From contig CAZNDG010000007.1 in assembly GCA_964571695.1 (NCBI GenBank), positions 1 to 64,000 of the forward strand: 64,000 nt of DNA. The letters are read 5' to 3'. Of this stretch, positions 6,984 to 16,040 are shown one piece after another; positions within the stretch are counted from its first letter, which is position 1, and every line of letters starts with the position of its first letter. A program made the translations under genes and the position numbers. The stretch comes from UBA8958 sp964571695 (GTDB taxonomy: Bacteria; Desulfobacterota; Syntrophia; Syntrophales; UBA8958). Under the pieces are notes generated by a model. That model was not told the DNA's origin. It saw only the letters and a program-made list of their open reading frames with translations, and did no database searches.

Positions 6984-8981
6984 CTACAAAAGGCGCGCGG
7001 CCTCGGTCAAGACGTAGCAGTTGCGCCCTTTATCCTTCGCCTTGTACATGGCGTCGTCCGCGCATCTCTTCAGACAATCGAAATCCATACCGTCCCAGGG
7101 ATAAAGGGAGACGCCGGCGCTCACCGTAAGGCGCACCTCCCGGCCGTCGATGAAAAACGGTTCTTTGAAGGCGGCAATGACCTTTTCGGCAATATTGACG
7201 GCATCGCCGGGATAACGGACATCCGTCAGGATCACGATGAATTCATCGCCGCCGATGCGCGCCACGGTGTCTCCCTTGCGGACGAGGTGCTGCAGGCGCT
7301 TGGCGGCTCCCTTGAGGATATGATCCCCCGCCTCGTGTCCCATGGTGTCGTTGAGATTCTTGAATTTGTCCAGGTCCAGAAGCATCACGGCCAGGCCCCG
7401 ATTTTTTCGGGCGGCGTTGGCCAGGGCGATTTCGACCCGGTCGTACAGAAGGTTCCGGTTGGGAAGGCCGGTGAGGAAGTCATGGAAGGCGTAGTAACGG
7501 ATCTGCTTCTCCGCCCGGCGCCGTTCCGTGATGTCCCGGGCGATGCCCCGAAACCCGCGGGGGCGGTTCTCGTCGTCCCGGATCAGGATTATGGACACCT
7601 CCAGGGTCATTTTCTCGCCCTGCCGGTCGCGGATCTGCCATTCAAATCCCTTCACCGGTTCGCCGGTGGCGAATACCCTTCCAAAGACGCGCCGCCCGTT
7701 CGCGGCCTGCTCCTCGTCCACGAAATCCTGAAAGACGCGGCCGAGGACTTCCTCCTTGCGGTATCCCGCGGTGGTGGCAAAGGCGTCGTTGATGAAGAGG
7801 AATTTGCCGGTCAGATCAACCTCGTAGTATCCGTCCGTCATGTTCTCCACAATCGTCCGGTACCGTTCCTCACTGAGGCGCAGCGAGGCCTCCATCGCCT
7901 TCAGTTCCGTTACATCCATGGAATTGGCGAGGATTGCCCGCCTCCCCCGGTACTCCACGGCCCGGAGCGTTTCCATGATCCACCGGATACCGCCTTCCTT
8001 GTCCACCACCCGAAATTCGTAGGGGGCGGTCCGCACACCCTTGAGCATATCGACGGCGCATCTCCGCGCCGATTCCCGGTCCGCGGGATGGATGATGTCG
8101 ATGGCCGCCCCGCCGATCATTTCCTCGGGTGTATATCCCACGTAACGGGCCGCATTGGTGTTGAGGTAGATGAACTTCCCCTCCTGAACCATGTACACCC
8201 CGGCATAGGAACTTTCCGCGATGATCCGGTACAGGGCCTCCGCCTGTTTCAGCTCCGATACGTCCCGGATCAGGGTCTGAACGTAGCGCCGGCCGCCAAG
8301 TTCCATGGCACTCATGGACACCTCGCTGTCGAAGGACTCGCCGTCCGAGCGGCGGAAGCGCCATTCAAAGGACTGGGGTTCGCCGTCCATTGCATTATGC
8401 AGCAGCACCAGCGACTTCTCCCGGGACAAGGCCCCGTCGGGCTGTAACAATGGGGAAAGCTCTTCCGGAGCAGTCCCCATAAGCCTATCCTTTGTGCATC
8501 GGAACAAGTCGAGGCTCTTTTTATTGCAATCGATGATGCGGTGGAAATCACCCACCAAAATGGCGTCGTTGGCCGTCTCGAAGAGGGTATGATAGCGATT
8601 TTCCTTTTCCCGGAGTTCCTGCTCCAGGGTCTTCATTTTCGTGATGTCCTTGGAGACGATTGTGATGGCGTTTATCCGGTCGGGGTAAGCAGGGTCCCTG
8701 GCGGGGCTGTACGTGCGGAGAAATACCTGGCCGGTGGCCGCACTGAAATGTTCCTTCTGATGGGACTCTCCGCTGGCGATGACCTGGCGGAGTTGTTCCT
8801 GAAAAACCCGCGTCTCCTCAGCGGCATGCAGATCCGCGTAATTCTTGCCGATTATTTCGTCGAGCTCATGCTTTTGCTGGCGCAGATAGCAACCATTGGC
8901 GAAGAGATACCGCCCGCGGGCGTCCACCAGATAAAAGAAATCGCTGGTCGATTCCACCAGGGAACGATAGGTCTCGTTCAT
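6984..8981 (-). CDS. Multi-PAS diguanylate cyclase
   Basis: A 665-residue cytoplasmic sensor that would make cyclic di-GMP from two GTP. Four PAS domains are visible in succession: YRSLVESTSDFFYLVDARG at the start, YHTLFETANDAILV at about residue 130, YRIIAESSYAGVYMV at about 250 and YRTIVENMTDGYYEVD at about 375. They are joined by the usual PAC ends (DITKM, DVSELKQAE, DVTELKAME, DITERRRAE). The C-terminal GGDEF domain starts at YAFHDFLTGLPNR, has an intact RIGGDEF active site near residue 577, and has the RxxD inhibitory site (RKGD) exactly five residues before it, so product feedback is likely. There are no membrane segments. A single TGA separates this frame from 23 further in-frame codons upstream (see next entry), so the annotated N-terminus may be shortened. 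Confidence 0.92.
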   Translation of the reverse strand: MNETYRSLVESTSDFFYLVDARGRYLFANGCYLRQQKHELDEIIGKNYADLHAAEETRVFQEQLRQVIASGESHQKEHFSAATGQVFLRTYSPARDPAYPDRINAITIVSKDITKMKTLEQELREKENRYHTLFETANDAILVGDFHRIIDCNKKSLDLFRCTKDRLMGTAPEELSPLLQPDGALSREKSLVLLHNAMDGEPQSFEWRFRRSDGESFDSEVSMSAMELGGRRYVQTLIRDVSELKQAEALYRIIAESSYAGVYMVQEGKFIYLNTNAARYVGYTPEEMIGGAAIDIIHPADRESARRCAVDMLKGVRTAPYEFRVVDKEGGIRWIMETLRAVEYRGRRAILANSMDVTELKAMEASLRLSEERYRTIVENMTDGYYEVDLTGKFLFINDAFATTAGYRKEEVLGRVFQDFVDEEQAANGRRVFGRVFATGEPVKGFEWQIRDRQGEKMTLEVSIILIRDDENRPRGFRGIARDITERRRAEKQIRYYAFHDFLTGLPNRNLLYDRVEIALANAARKNRGLAVMLLDLDKFKNLNDTMGHEAGDHILKGAAKRLQHLVRKGDTVARIGGDEFIVILTDVRYPGDAVNIAEKVIAAFKEPFFIDGREVRLTVSAGVSLYPWDGMDFDCLKRCADDAMYKAKDKGRNCYVLTEAARLL

Positions 8982-9053
8982 TCACCCGTGGGCGAAGGAA
9001 ATCTCCCCGATTTTGCCGATGGTTTCTTTCAGATCCTGAAAAGTTGGTTGCAT
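8982..9053 (-). CDS. 23-codon ORF in frame with the diguanylate cyclase, ended by one TGA
   Basis: ATG at 9053 follows a good GAGGGG ribosome-binding site, and the 23 codons end at TGA (8984-8982), directly abutting the cyclase ATG in the same frame. The peptide (PTFQDLKETIGKIGEI) resembles the short N-terminal helix that often precedes the first PAS domain in such proteins. The simplest reading is that this is the original N-terminus cut off by a nonsense change or sequencing error. A true leader peptide coupled to the cyclase is the alternative. The cyclase ATG has no clear ribosome-binding site of its own. Confidence 0.5.
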   Translation of the reverse strand: MQPTFQDLKETIGKIGEISFAHG

Positions 9054-9086
9054 GTCCCCTCATACCGCCTCTTCCGTTCGGAACTG

Positions 9087-9115
9087 CTTCTAATATAAAA
9101 CAATAAAGATTTCAA
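9087..9115 (-). promoter_or_regulatory. Possible promoter of the diguanylate cyclase gene
   Basis: On the minus strand TTGAAA (9115-9110) is followed after 17 bases by TAGAAG (9092-9087), within an AT-rich block. The predicted start would lie about 25 bases before the ATG at 9053. Match to consensus is moderate. Confidence 0.35.
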
Positions 9116-9334
9116 CGATATTTTTATCGGTATTTATCATCATCAGTAGTTTTATATGTTTTGCGTGCACCAAACAGGACATTGGCATGGGCCAAGCGAG
9201 GACGGTTATAGGAACAACCGTTACATTATCTTAGGTATCGTATTGATATGCATCATGTTTATCATTTGTCCGAACTCGAGGATTTTTACCGGAACAGGGT
9301 CAGAGAGGATGCAGCAAGATGCGGCTGACCGATC

Positions 9335-9463
9335 CCCCGGGGCCGGGCGGCACCGACGCTTCAATCGGGACAATAAACACCCGACGCCCTCTGGTGTCGA
9401 GGAGTCGTGCATTGAGTTGCGCCCCGGGGCCGGGGACAACACAGCCGTCTGGGGGTGTCGAGG
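9335..9463. repeat. Two degenerate GC-rich repeat units in an otherwise empty intergenic region
   Basis: The region from 9116 to 9528 holds no gene I can support. Within it the same three short blocks occur twice in the same order: CCCCGGGGCCGGG (9335-9347; 9422-9434), GGGACAA (9367-9373; 9433-9439) and GGTGTCGAGG (9393-9402; 9454-9463). Unit two is shorter. The blocks lie upstream of the cyclase and downstream of the radical SAM gene, both on the minus strand. Function unknown. Confidence 0.45.
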
Positions 9464-9528
9464 TATCATCACGCCGGACCGGCGTCAGTCTCCCGGCGGG
9501 AGGGTATTTCCATTACGACGAGTGGCTT

Positions 9529-11259
9529 TTACCGGGTACTGTGCGGCTCTGCCTCCGGCACGGCGATCTCGACGCGGAAGCGGCGGGATTTCTTCCGGGC
9601 CAGGGCCGCCTCGTTCTTGTTGACAAACGACCGCGGTTCATAGGTCCAGCCCCGGTTCAGGCGCCGCTCCTCCCGGCGGAGACGGGCCAGGGCATACATG
9701 CCGATAACCGGAGCCAGGAGGCGGGTCCGCAGGCCGTAGGCGCGATAGAGATCCCTAAGGAGCTCGTCCATTTTGGCCGCCAGGTCTGGGTTCTTCTTGT
9801 ACCATTTTTTCATGGCCCAGACCGCCCCCGTATATGCGGTGCGCAAAGGCGCGGTGTCCCAGGCGTAGCGGTCCCGGACGGCGGGATCGGGGTGGTTCCC
9901 GTAACGCCGCCAGCCCTGGAACATGGTGCGGATGAGGCGGTAGAGGCTGGGACCGTTTTCCTCGAAATCCCGGCGGAACGCCTTGAGCAGGATCTCCTCT
10001 TCCTGACCGCCGGTGATGTGGCGGTGGCGATAGTTGAACCGGAGCTGCCCGTGCCGGTCGGCCAGGGGCAGCTCCGTCTCGGAAAGGATATCCCCATCCT
10101 CCATGTGCCGACGGTAGAGGGGTGTGCCGGGATTGGGGGTGTAGAGCATGAACTGATGAAAATCCGTGTCGTGGGAAACGGCGTAGGAGATGATCTCCTC
10201 CATGTCCTCGGGACGGTGCTCTTCCAGGCCGATGATGGAAGATCCCAGCACGCGGATGCCGTGGGACTGGAGCATCTTGACCAGGCGGCGGGTATCGACG
10301 CCGTTGAGCTTGGCGTAGGCGCTTTCCTTCCCCTCCAGGCCCATCCATATCCAGGTGACGCCCAGGCGCACCAGTTGCTCGATGGGATAAGATTGGATGA
10401 CCCGGGCGGAGCTGAAGACATCGAGGGACCAGGACTTGCCGTGTTCCTCCATGAGTTCCAGCAGGCGGAGGGCCCTTCGGCGGTGGAGAAGGAAGTTTTC
10501 GTCCAGAACGAAGAAGGAGCGGACGGAGAGCTTCTCTTCCATGCGGCACATGACGGAAAAGAGCTCGTCGCCGGTTTCGTAGAAGTTGACGAAATTCCCC
10601 TTTCCCCCGAAGAATGCCGAGGTCGAGCAGAAATTGCATCCTATCGGACAACCCACCGACGGGATCAGGATGGCGGCGGTGTGTCCCTTCCGGTTGGGGA
10701 GTTCGATGCCTATCATGCGGGCGCCGAAGCCGGAAAGGACCAGCGGATGGTTGATCGGCGCCTCTTCGTCCTGACCCAGAAACCGCCGGAACCAGCGGAT
10801 GCCGTCCCCCGGGACGACATAGTCGGCGTCGATGCGGCGATGGAGATCCTCCAGGGCGGCGATGTGACCCCCGACGACAATGGTCGCACCGGGTTGATAG
10901 CGGCGGATCAGGGCGCACATCTCCCGCACCTTGCCGATATTGGTAAGGATCGAACCGATCCCGATGATGTCGTAGTCGTTATTTTGCAGTTCCCGGATGA
11001 AATCCTCCCGGCGGGGAAAATCCAGGATCGTGCAGGGGGCCCCGATATTGGCCTGAATCATGAGGAGCCCAAAGGACCGGTGAAACATCCGCAGTGAAAA
11101 GCCCCCCTGAAGGCGGGTAACCTGATTGTGATACAGCTCCATCGGATTGTTCCCACGGCTCCCATATTGGTCGTCTTGGGCGTAGGGACCAAAAACGCTG
11201 GCGAGAAGGACATTGGCATTAGTACGCAGGGGATGGACGGGGACTTTGTGGCCGGCCAT
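9529..11259 (-). CDS. B12-binding-type radical SAM protein
   Basis: A 576-residue protein of the class with an N-terminal cobalamin-binding-like Rossmann domain (residues about 70-175: DYDIIGIGSILTNIG, then IVVGGHIA) followed by a radical SAM barrel. The iron-sulfur motif is CPIGCNFC, that is C-x3-C-x2-C, near residue 205. Later barrel elements include WIWMGLEGKE, GSSIIGLEEH and MLYTPNPGTPLY, typical of these proteins. The last 170 residues are helical and basic and carry no motif I know. Members carry out methylations, ring contractions or other radical steps on lipids, cofactors or natural products; no neighbour reveals the substrate. AAGGAGATATATT precedes the ATG, an excellent ribosome-binding site. 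It appears to be a single-gene unit. Confidence 0.88.
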   Translation of the reverse strand: MAGHKVPVHPLRTNANVLLASVFGPYAQDDQYGSRGNNPMELYHNQVTRLQGGFSLRMFHRSFGLLMIQANIGAPCTILDFPRREDFIRELQNNDYDIIGIGSILTNIGKVREMCALIRRYQPGATIVVGGHIAALEDLHRRIDADYVVPGDGIRWFRRFLGQDEEAPINHPLVLSGFGARMIGIELPNRKGHTAAILIPSVGCPIGCNFCSTSAFFGGKGNFVNFYETGDELFSVMCRMEEKLSVRSFFVLDENFLLHRRRALRLLELMEEHGKSWSLDVFSSARVIQSYPIEQLVRLGVTWIWMGLEGKESAYAKLNGVDTRRLVKMLQSHGIRVLGSSIIGLEEHRPEDMEEIISYAVSHDTDFHQFMLYTPNPGTPLYRRHMEDGDILSETELPLADRHGQLRFNYRHRHITGGQEEEILLKAFRRDFEENGPSLYRLIRTMFQGWRRYGNHPDPAVRDRYAWDTAPLRTAYTGAVWAMKKWYKKNPDLAAKMDELLRDLYRAYGLRTRLLAPVIGMYALARLRREERRLNRGWTYEPRSFVNKNEAALARKKSRRFRVEIAVPEAEPHSTR

Positions 11260-11439
11260 AATATATCTCCTTCGATTGGTATGGATTTATTCGTGCGATG
11301 GTGATCTTCATACGGAAGTCGAAGGGGAAATAAAAGCACTAATTGTTGATTTTACATTATTTTTACAAATGGCACTGACCGACGGCAACCATCCGTCATT
11401 GACAGTTCCACGGCGCTGGTGTAGCTAATCCTCACGCTT

Positions 11440-12414
11440 ATGAAACGGGTAAAATGGTTTGTCCATCCGGTGGTGATCTTCATCCTTTCCATAGCGGCAC
11501 TGGCCGCGTCCCTCTTTTTATACATCTATTGGTATCTGGAGGTAAGTACAGGTTTACAAAGAATAATCATGAAATACAGCCTCGATCCGGCCCAGTTTTT
11601 CGAGATCAAGACCTGGGTGGTGATCATGGTGCTCTCCATACTGGTCGGCCTCATCCTGACGGGGGTGTTCACAATTTTCGTCTATAACGAAAAGACCCAG
11701 CGCCTTTACCGGATGCAGCGGAGCTTCATCAACAGCTTTACCCATGAGCTTAAAACCCCTGTGGCTTCCCTACGCCTCTATCTCGACACCTTCTCACGCT
11801 ACGATCTGCCCCGGGAAGACCAGCTCCGCTACCTGGGCTTCATGAGCCACGACGTCAACCGCCTGCTGGCGAATATCAACCGCATCCTCGATCTGGCCCG
11901 GATCGAGACGAAGAGTTATCAAAAAGGGCGGGAATGTATCGATATTGTTAAAATGATTGAAGAATTTTGCGAACAAAACTCCGATTTGTTTCGGGGGTGC
12001 GACATCGCCATCCACAACCCCTCCCAGGGCCGGCCCTACTACTGGATCAACAGGCCGCTGTTCGAGATGCTGCTCATGAACCTGTTCACCAATGCGATCA
12101 AATACAATCAATCCGACCGGCCCCGGATCGACATTACCTTCGTTCCCCAGAAAAATGGTCTCGACATCCGCATTACCGACAACGGCATGGGAATCGAAAA
12201 GGGAGAAACGAAAAAGATCTTCCGCAAGTTTTACCAGGTGGGGCGCACCGAGGACATGACGGCGAAGGGCACGGGATTGGGGCTTTATCTCGTCGAGCAG
12301 GTCGCCCTGATCCATCAGGCCCGGGTCACGGCGGAGAGCCCGGGACTGGGCAAGGGTTCGACCTTTACCCTGAAAATGCCCCCGGCGATCCGCGGCATGG
12401 AGACGGCGTCATGA
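11440..12414 (+). CDS. Membrane sensor histidine kinase
   Basis: 324 residues with two membrane helices (about 10-30 and 65-88) framing a short periplasmic loop of about 35 residues, then a kinase core. The phospho-acceptor His lies in FTHELKTPVASLRL near residue 101; the N box is NLFTNAIKYN, the G1 box DNGMGIE, the F box FRKFYQV and the G2 box GTGLGLYLV, so the enzyme should be active. The small external loop leaves little room for a ligand domain, so it may sense membrane state or a partner. The stop overlaps the response regulator start by four bases. No ribosome-binding site is visible before the ATG; a TTGACA at 11399-11404 lies close enough that a leaderless transcript is possible. Confidence 0.93.
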   Translation: MKRVKWFVHPVVIFILSIAALAASLFLYIYWYLEVSTGLQRIIMKYSLDPAQFFEIKTWVVIMVLSILVGLILTGVFTIFVYNEKTQRLYRMQRSFINSFTHELKTPVASLRLYLDTFSRYDLPREDQLRYLGFMSHDVNRLLANINRILDLARIETKSYQKGRECIDIVKMIEEFCEQNSDLFRGCDIAIHNPSQGRPYYWINRPLFEMLLMNLFTNAIKYNQSDRPRIDITFVPQKNGLDIRITDNGMGIEKGETKKIFRKFYQVGRTEDMTAKGTGLGLYLVEQVALIHQARVTAESPGLGKGSTFTLKMPPAIRGMETAS

Positions 12415-13160
12415 AAGAACGAGCCGGGAAAAGGATTCTCATCGTGGAGGACGATCTGCATATCGCGGAAGGTATTAGGCTGAATCTGACCCTCAAGGGA
12501 TACGAGGTGATGATCGCCGCCGACGGCATGGCGGCGCTCCGGGAGTGGCGGAACTGGCGGCCCCAGCTCATCGTTCTGGACATAATGCTCCCCGGCATCG
12601 ACGGGCTTGCCGTCCTGCGTCATATCCGCATCGAAGACGAAAGGCTGCCGATCCTCATCCTCTCCGCGAAGAGCGAACCGGAATACCGCGTGAAGGGACT
12701 GTCCTACGGCGTTGACGATTACCTTTCCAAGCCGTTTCACCTCGACGAGTTCCTCCTGCGGGTGGAGCGTCTCCTGACCAGGGCGGCGTGGAATCATGAA
12801 GCGGCGCGGGAAAGCCGGGAGGACCGGGGAAGCGAAGGAATCGCCAATCTGGGAGCGACCTACCGCTTCGGCGAGAATACGGTCCATTTCGACACCTTCA
12901 CCGCCCACGGCCGGTGCGGCGAGGTCAAGCTCACGGAGCAGGAGATGCGCCTCCTCAAGCTCTTCATCACCAATCGGGGCAAGCCCCTGAGCCGGAGCGA
13001 ACTCCTGGAGATGGGCTGGGGATACACCGGCGCCACTCCCACCCGGACGGTGGACAATTTCATCGTCCGCTTTCGCAAGTATTTCGAGACCAACCCCCAG
13101 GAGCCGCGTTATTTCAAAAGCCTGCGGTCCGTCGGTTATGTCTTCGACCACGACGATTGA
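12411..13160 (+). CDS. OmpR/PhoB-family response regulator
   Basis: 249 residues. The receiver domain has the acidic pair in LIVEDDLHIAEG, the phospho-acceptor Asp in IVLDIMLPGIDG near residue 56, the conserved Ser in LILSAKSE and the Lys of YLSKPFHLDE. A linker of about 35 residues leads to a winged-helix DNA-binding domain with LTEQEMRLLKLF, SRSELLEMGW, a VDNFIVRFRKYFE recognition helix and the closing GYVFDHDD. The ATG overlaps the kinase stop (ATGA, 12411-12414), so both are made together and the partner is the preceding kinase. Longer frames starting near 11967 run through the kinase gene and are not used. Confidence 0.95.
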   Translation: MKERAGKRILIVEDDLHIAEGIRLNLTLKGYEVMIAADGMAALREWRNWRPQLIVLDIMLPGIDGLAVLRHIRIEDERLPILILSAKSEPEYRVKGLSYGVDDYLSKPFHLDEFLLRVERLLTRAAWNHEAARESREDRGSEGIANLGATYRFGENTVHFDTFTAHGRCGEVKLTEQEMRLLKLFITNRGKPLSRSELLEMGWGYTGATPTRTVDNFIVRFRKYFETNPQEPRYFKSLRSVGYVFDHDD

Positions 13161-13412
13161 TACCCACCCCGGGTAGGCGCGCCTTCCCGCCCCCACCCGG
13201 GAAGATCTCCACCCCCAAGTCGTCAGGGTATATTGTGCTCCACGCATGTAGTTGATATTACTTGGGCAATGAAAGATAATCCGCCATTTTCAACCTGTTT
13301 CTGACCGAACAAATTTACCGCGTCCAAGTCGTCCTGCCCATTGACAAAAAACGTCTTCTTAAGGTAAGGCGCAATTAGTGTCAGCATATCAGTTTCCGAG
13401 AGGCAGATCTTC

Positions 13413-14297
13413 GTGAAAAAATATCTCATCGTCGCCCGGCCCTGGTCCTTTACCATGTCCATCATCTCCGTCACCGTGGGCGTCCTGCTCGCCGCCGACG
13501 ACGGCGACATATCCTATCTCTGGTACGCCGTCACGGTCCTGGGAATCGTCCTTTTCCATGCTGCCGCCAACGTAATCAACGACTACTTCGACACCCGCTA
13601 CCTGGTCGATGAAATCGACTCCCCCACCGCCAAATACCGCACCCATCCCATCCTCTCCGGGATGCTGACCCCCCGTCAGACCCTTGCGGAGGGCATCGTG
13701 CTCCTTACCCTCACCATCGCCATCGGTCTCGCGGCCGCGGTCCTGCGGTCCTATCACGTCCTCTGGATCGGCCTGGTGGGGATGCTGACCTGCATCTTCT
13801 ATACGGCGGGTCCCGTCAAATTCAAGTATCACGCCCTGGGAGAGCTGGCCGTCTTCATGATGTGGGGCCCCCTCATGGTGGAAGGCGCCTACGCAGTGCA
13901 GCGTCAGGCCCTGTCCATGAAAGCCCTTTACGTGTCCGTCCCCTTCGGCCTGCTCGTAGCCCTGGTCCTCTTCGCCAACAACTTCCGCGACACCGCCTAC
14001 GATTCCCGCCATGAGGTCAAGACCATCAGCATCCTTTTGGGCCGGGCCAAAAGCCACCATCTTTTCACCTTGATGATCATGGCGGCATATTTTTACGTCG
14101 TCGGCATGATCGCCGCCGGGGTCATCAGCTTCTGGGGTCTCCTGATCTTCCTCTCCCTCCCCCAGGCGATCAAACTGATCAAGACCTTCCGGGAAAAGAT
14201 CCCCGATATGGCGGACGCCCTGGCGGCCCAGTTCAACATGGCCTTCGGGGTCCTTTTACTCATCGCCCTGTTTCTGGAAAACGTGGTGATCTATTGA
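13413..14297 (+). CDS. UbiA-family prenyltransferase, MenA-like
   Basis: 294 residues and about eight or nine membrane helices. The first aspartate-rich motif, NDYFDTRYLVDEID, and the second, in FRDTAYDSRHEVKT, both bind the magnesium diphosphate of a polyprenyl donor. Spacing and sequence are closest to 1,4-dihydroxy-2-naphthoate polyprenyltransferase, which makes demethylmenaquinone in the membrane, but the wider UbiA family includes other acceptors and no other menaquinone genes are in view. The stop overlaps the start of the CPBP gene, so the two form an operon. Confidence 0.82.
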   Translation: MKKYLIVARPWSFTMSIISVTVGVLLAADDGDISYLWYAVTVLGIVLFHAAANVINDYFDTRYLVDEIDSPTAKYRTHPILSGMLTPRQTLAEGIVLLTLTIAIGLAAAVLRSYHVLWIGLVGMLTCIFYTAGPVKFKYHALGELAVFMMWGPLMVEGAYAVQRQALSMKALYVSVPFGLLVALVLFANNFRDTAYDSRHEVKTISILLGRAKSHHLFTLMIMAAYFYVVGMIAAGVISFWGLLIFLSLPQAIKLIKTFREKIPDMADALAAQFNMAFGVLLLIALFLENVVIY

Positions 14298-14884
14298 TTT
14301 CCAAAACGGTGTTCCTTGCCGGCCTTTGCTGGGCCTTTACCTTCGCCCTGCCCTGGGGAAATTTCTGGCTCAAAATCGGCGTCTCTGTCATCATCGTCTG
14401 CCTCTACTCCCTTAGATGGGAGAAACCGGTCCTGAACCCCCGGCCGGCCTCCGTGGCGGCGGGCATCTTGGCGGCGGCGGTCCTTTACGGGATATTCTAC
14501 CTCGGCAACGCCCTGGCGCCCTATATCGTACCCGGCGCCCAGGGACAAGTGGGAGGTATCTACTCCTTGGGTGTTGGTACAGAGCGGGTACTGATTTTTC
14601 TGCTTTTGTGCTTTGTCACCGGTCCCGGCGAAGAGATCTTCTGGCGGGGCTTTCTTCAGGGGAGGCTCATGGCCCGCTGGGGCCCCGGCCGGGGCTTCGC
14701 CCTGACCACGCTGATCTACGGCGGCGTCCATGTCTTCTCCCTCAATCTGATGCTGATCTTGGCGGCCCTGGTGGCGGGGGCCTTCTGGGGCGGGCTGTAT
14801 CTCTGGCGGCGCGATCTGACCTTGGTGATCGTCTCCCATTCCCTGTGGAGCGCCTTCATCTTCGCCGTTGCCCCCATCCGCTGA
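14294..14884 (+). CDS. CPBP-family intramembrane metalloprotease
   Basis: 196 residues, mostly membrane helices. The family motifs are all present: GPGEEIFWRGFLQ with the paired glutamates and Arg, GGVHVFSLN with the first His, and VSHSLWS with the second His. These make up the intramembrane zinc site of the CAAX-protease and bacteriocin-processing (CPBP/Abi) family. The start is TTG at 14294, overlapping the prenyltransferase stop by four bases. Bacterial members are often of unknown substrate; the link with a prenyltransferase is notable because eukaryotic relatives process prenylated proteins, but the connection here is only by position. Confidence 0.85.
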   Translation: MISKTVFLAGLCWAFTFALPWGNFWLKIGVSVIIVCLYSLRWEKPVLNPRPASVAAGILAAAVLYGIFYLGNALAPYIVPGAQGQVGGIYSLGVGTERVLIFLLLCFVTGPGEEIFWRGFLQGRLMARWGPGRGFALTTLIYGGVHVFSLNLMLILAALVAGAFWGGLYLWRRDLTLVIVSHSLWSAFIFAVAPIR

Positions 14885-15053
14885 CCGGGATACCGCCCCT
14901 AACCTCCCTGGGGATCTTTTCAGGAAACCGCGCCGGCGAATCATCCCGCAAAGGGGAGACGCCTCCGGGACAAAGAAACTTTGCCGGGCGCCTTAAAGAG
15001 TTTAAAAACGGAGATCGGCAACGCGATCAACACCTGAGGCAAAAGCGGCAGCA

Positions 15054-16031
15054 ATGACGGAAAAGGACGCAATCGACACCATGAAGCCATCACCGGCCAA
15101 ACCGGACCATCAGGGGAGAAAGGCCCTCATCGCCTATGCCGGCCTGGCCTTCGCCGTCCTGTGCTGGGCCGCCAACACCGTCCTGGCCCGGGGCGTCATC
15201 CAGGAGGTGAACCCCATGGCCCTGTCCTTCTGGCGCTGGGTCTTCGCCCTCGTCATGATTCTTCCCTTCGGATTCCTGTACGTAAAGCGGGATCTGCCCG
15301 TAATCAAAAACAACAAGCTGCCGCTTGTCGTTCTCTCCTTCTTCAGCGTCGCCGTTTACAATTCCCTTTTGTACGTCGCCGCCCATTTCACCACGGCCAA
15401 CAACATGTCCATCGTCACGGCCAGCATGCCGGCCATCACCATCGTCGCGGCCTGGCTGATCATCCACGAACGGCCGCTGGTCTTCCAGGTCCTGGGCGTC
15501 GTCATCTCCACGACCGGGATGCTCTGGATCATCTTCCAAGGCTCCCCGGCCAACGTACGGAATCTGGTCTTCAATTACGGAGACCTGCTGGTGATCGTAT
15601 CCGTGGCGAGCTGGTCCCTATATTCGGTGTTTCTGCGTAAATTCAGGATCGTTTTGCATCCCCTGAGCCTCCTGACCATGACCATCTCCCTGGGGCTGTT
15701 GTTCATCGCCCCGTTCTACATCGGGGAAATCATCGCTACCGGAACTTTCAGCTTCACTTTACGGGTCCTGCCGGTCTTTCTGTTTTTGGGCCTCTTTCCC
15801 TCGATTCTGGCCTATCTCTGCTGGAATATCGGCGTCGGCCGGGTCGGTCCGAGCACGGCGGCCATGTTCTTGTATTTACTACCAATCTTTGCCGCTTTTC
15901 TTTCCTTCGTATTTTTGGGCGAGAGGATCAGCAGCTATCATGTGCTGGGCGGGGCGCTGATCTTCATCGGCCTTTACCTGGCCAAGCCAAAGAACCCCGA
16001 CCGCAAAAAGAATGGTTTATCAGATGGATAG
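15054..16031 (+). CDS. EamA/DMT-family transporter
   Basis: 325 residues with ten predicted membrane helices formed by two EamA repeats, the first from about residue 25 (AVLCWAANTVLARG) to 160, the second from about 175 (GDLLVIVSVASWSLYSVFLRK) to 310. The end of repeat one (MPAITIVAAWLIIHERP) and of repeat two (LPIFAAFLSFVFLGERIS) show the matching helix-E-R pattern of the family. Family members export amino acids, metabolites or drugs; the substrate here is unknown. It lies ten bases before zupT on the same strand. Confidence 0.9.
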   Translation: MTEKDAIDTMKPSPAKPDHQGRKALIAYAGLAFAVLCWAANTVLARGVIQEVNPMALSFWRWVFALVMILPFGFLYVKRDLPVIKNNKLPLVVLSFFSVAVYNSLLYVAAHFTTANNMSIVTASMPAITIVAAWLIIHERPLVFQVLGVVISTTGMLWIIFQGSPANVRNLVFNYGDLLVIVSVASWSLYSVFLRKFRIVLHPLSLLTMTISLGLLFIAPFYIGEIIATGTFSFTLRVLPVFLFLGLFPSILAYLCWNIGVGRVGPSTAAMFLYLLPIFAAFLSFVFLGERISSYHVLGGALIFIGLYLAKPKNPDRKKNGLSDG

Positions 16032-16040
16032 GAACAAGGG

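Noticed and set aside
9156..9623. 155-codon plus-strand frame with one hydrophobic segment
   Set aside because: It runs into the 3' end of the radical SAM gene on the other strand, has no ribosome-binding site and covers the degenerate GC-rich repeats.
11967..13160. 397-codon frame as a long form of the response regulator
   Set aside because: The first 148 codons lie inside the kinase gene in another frame; the ATG at 12411 gives a standard regulator.
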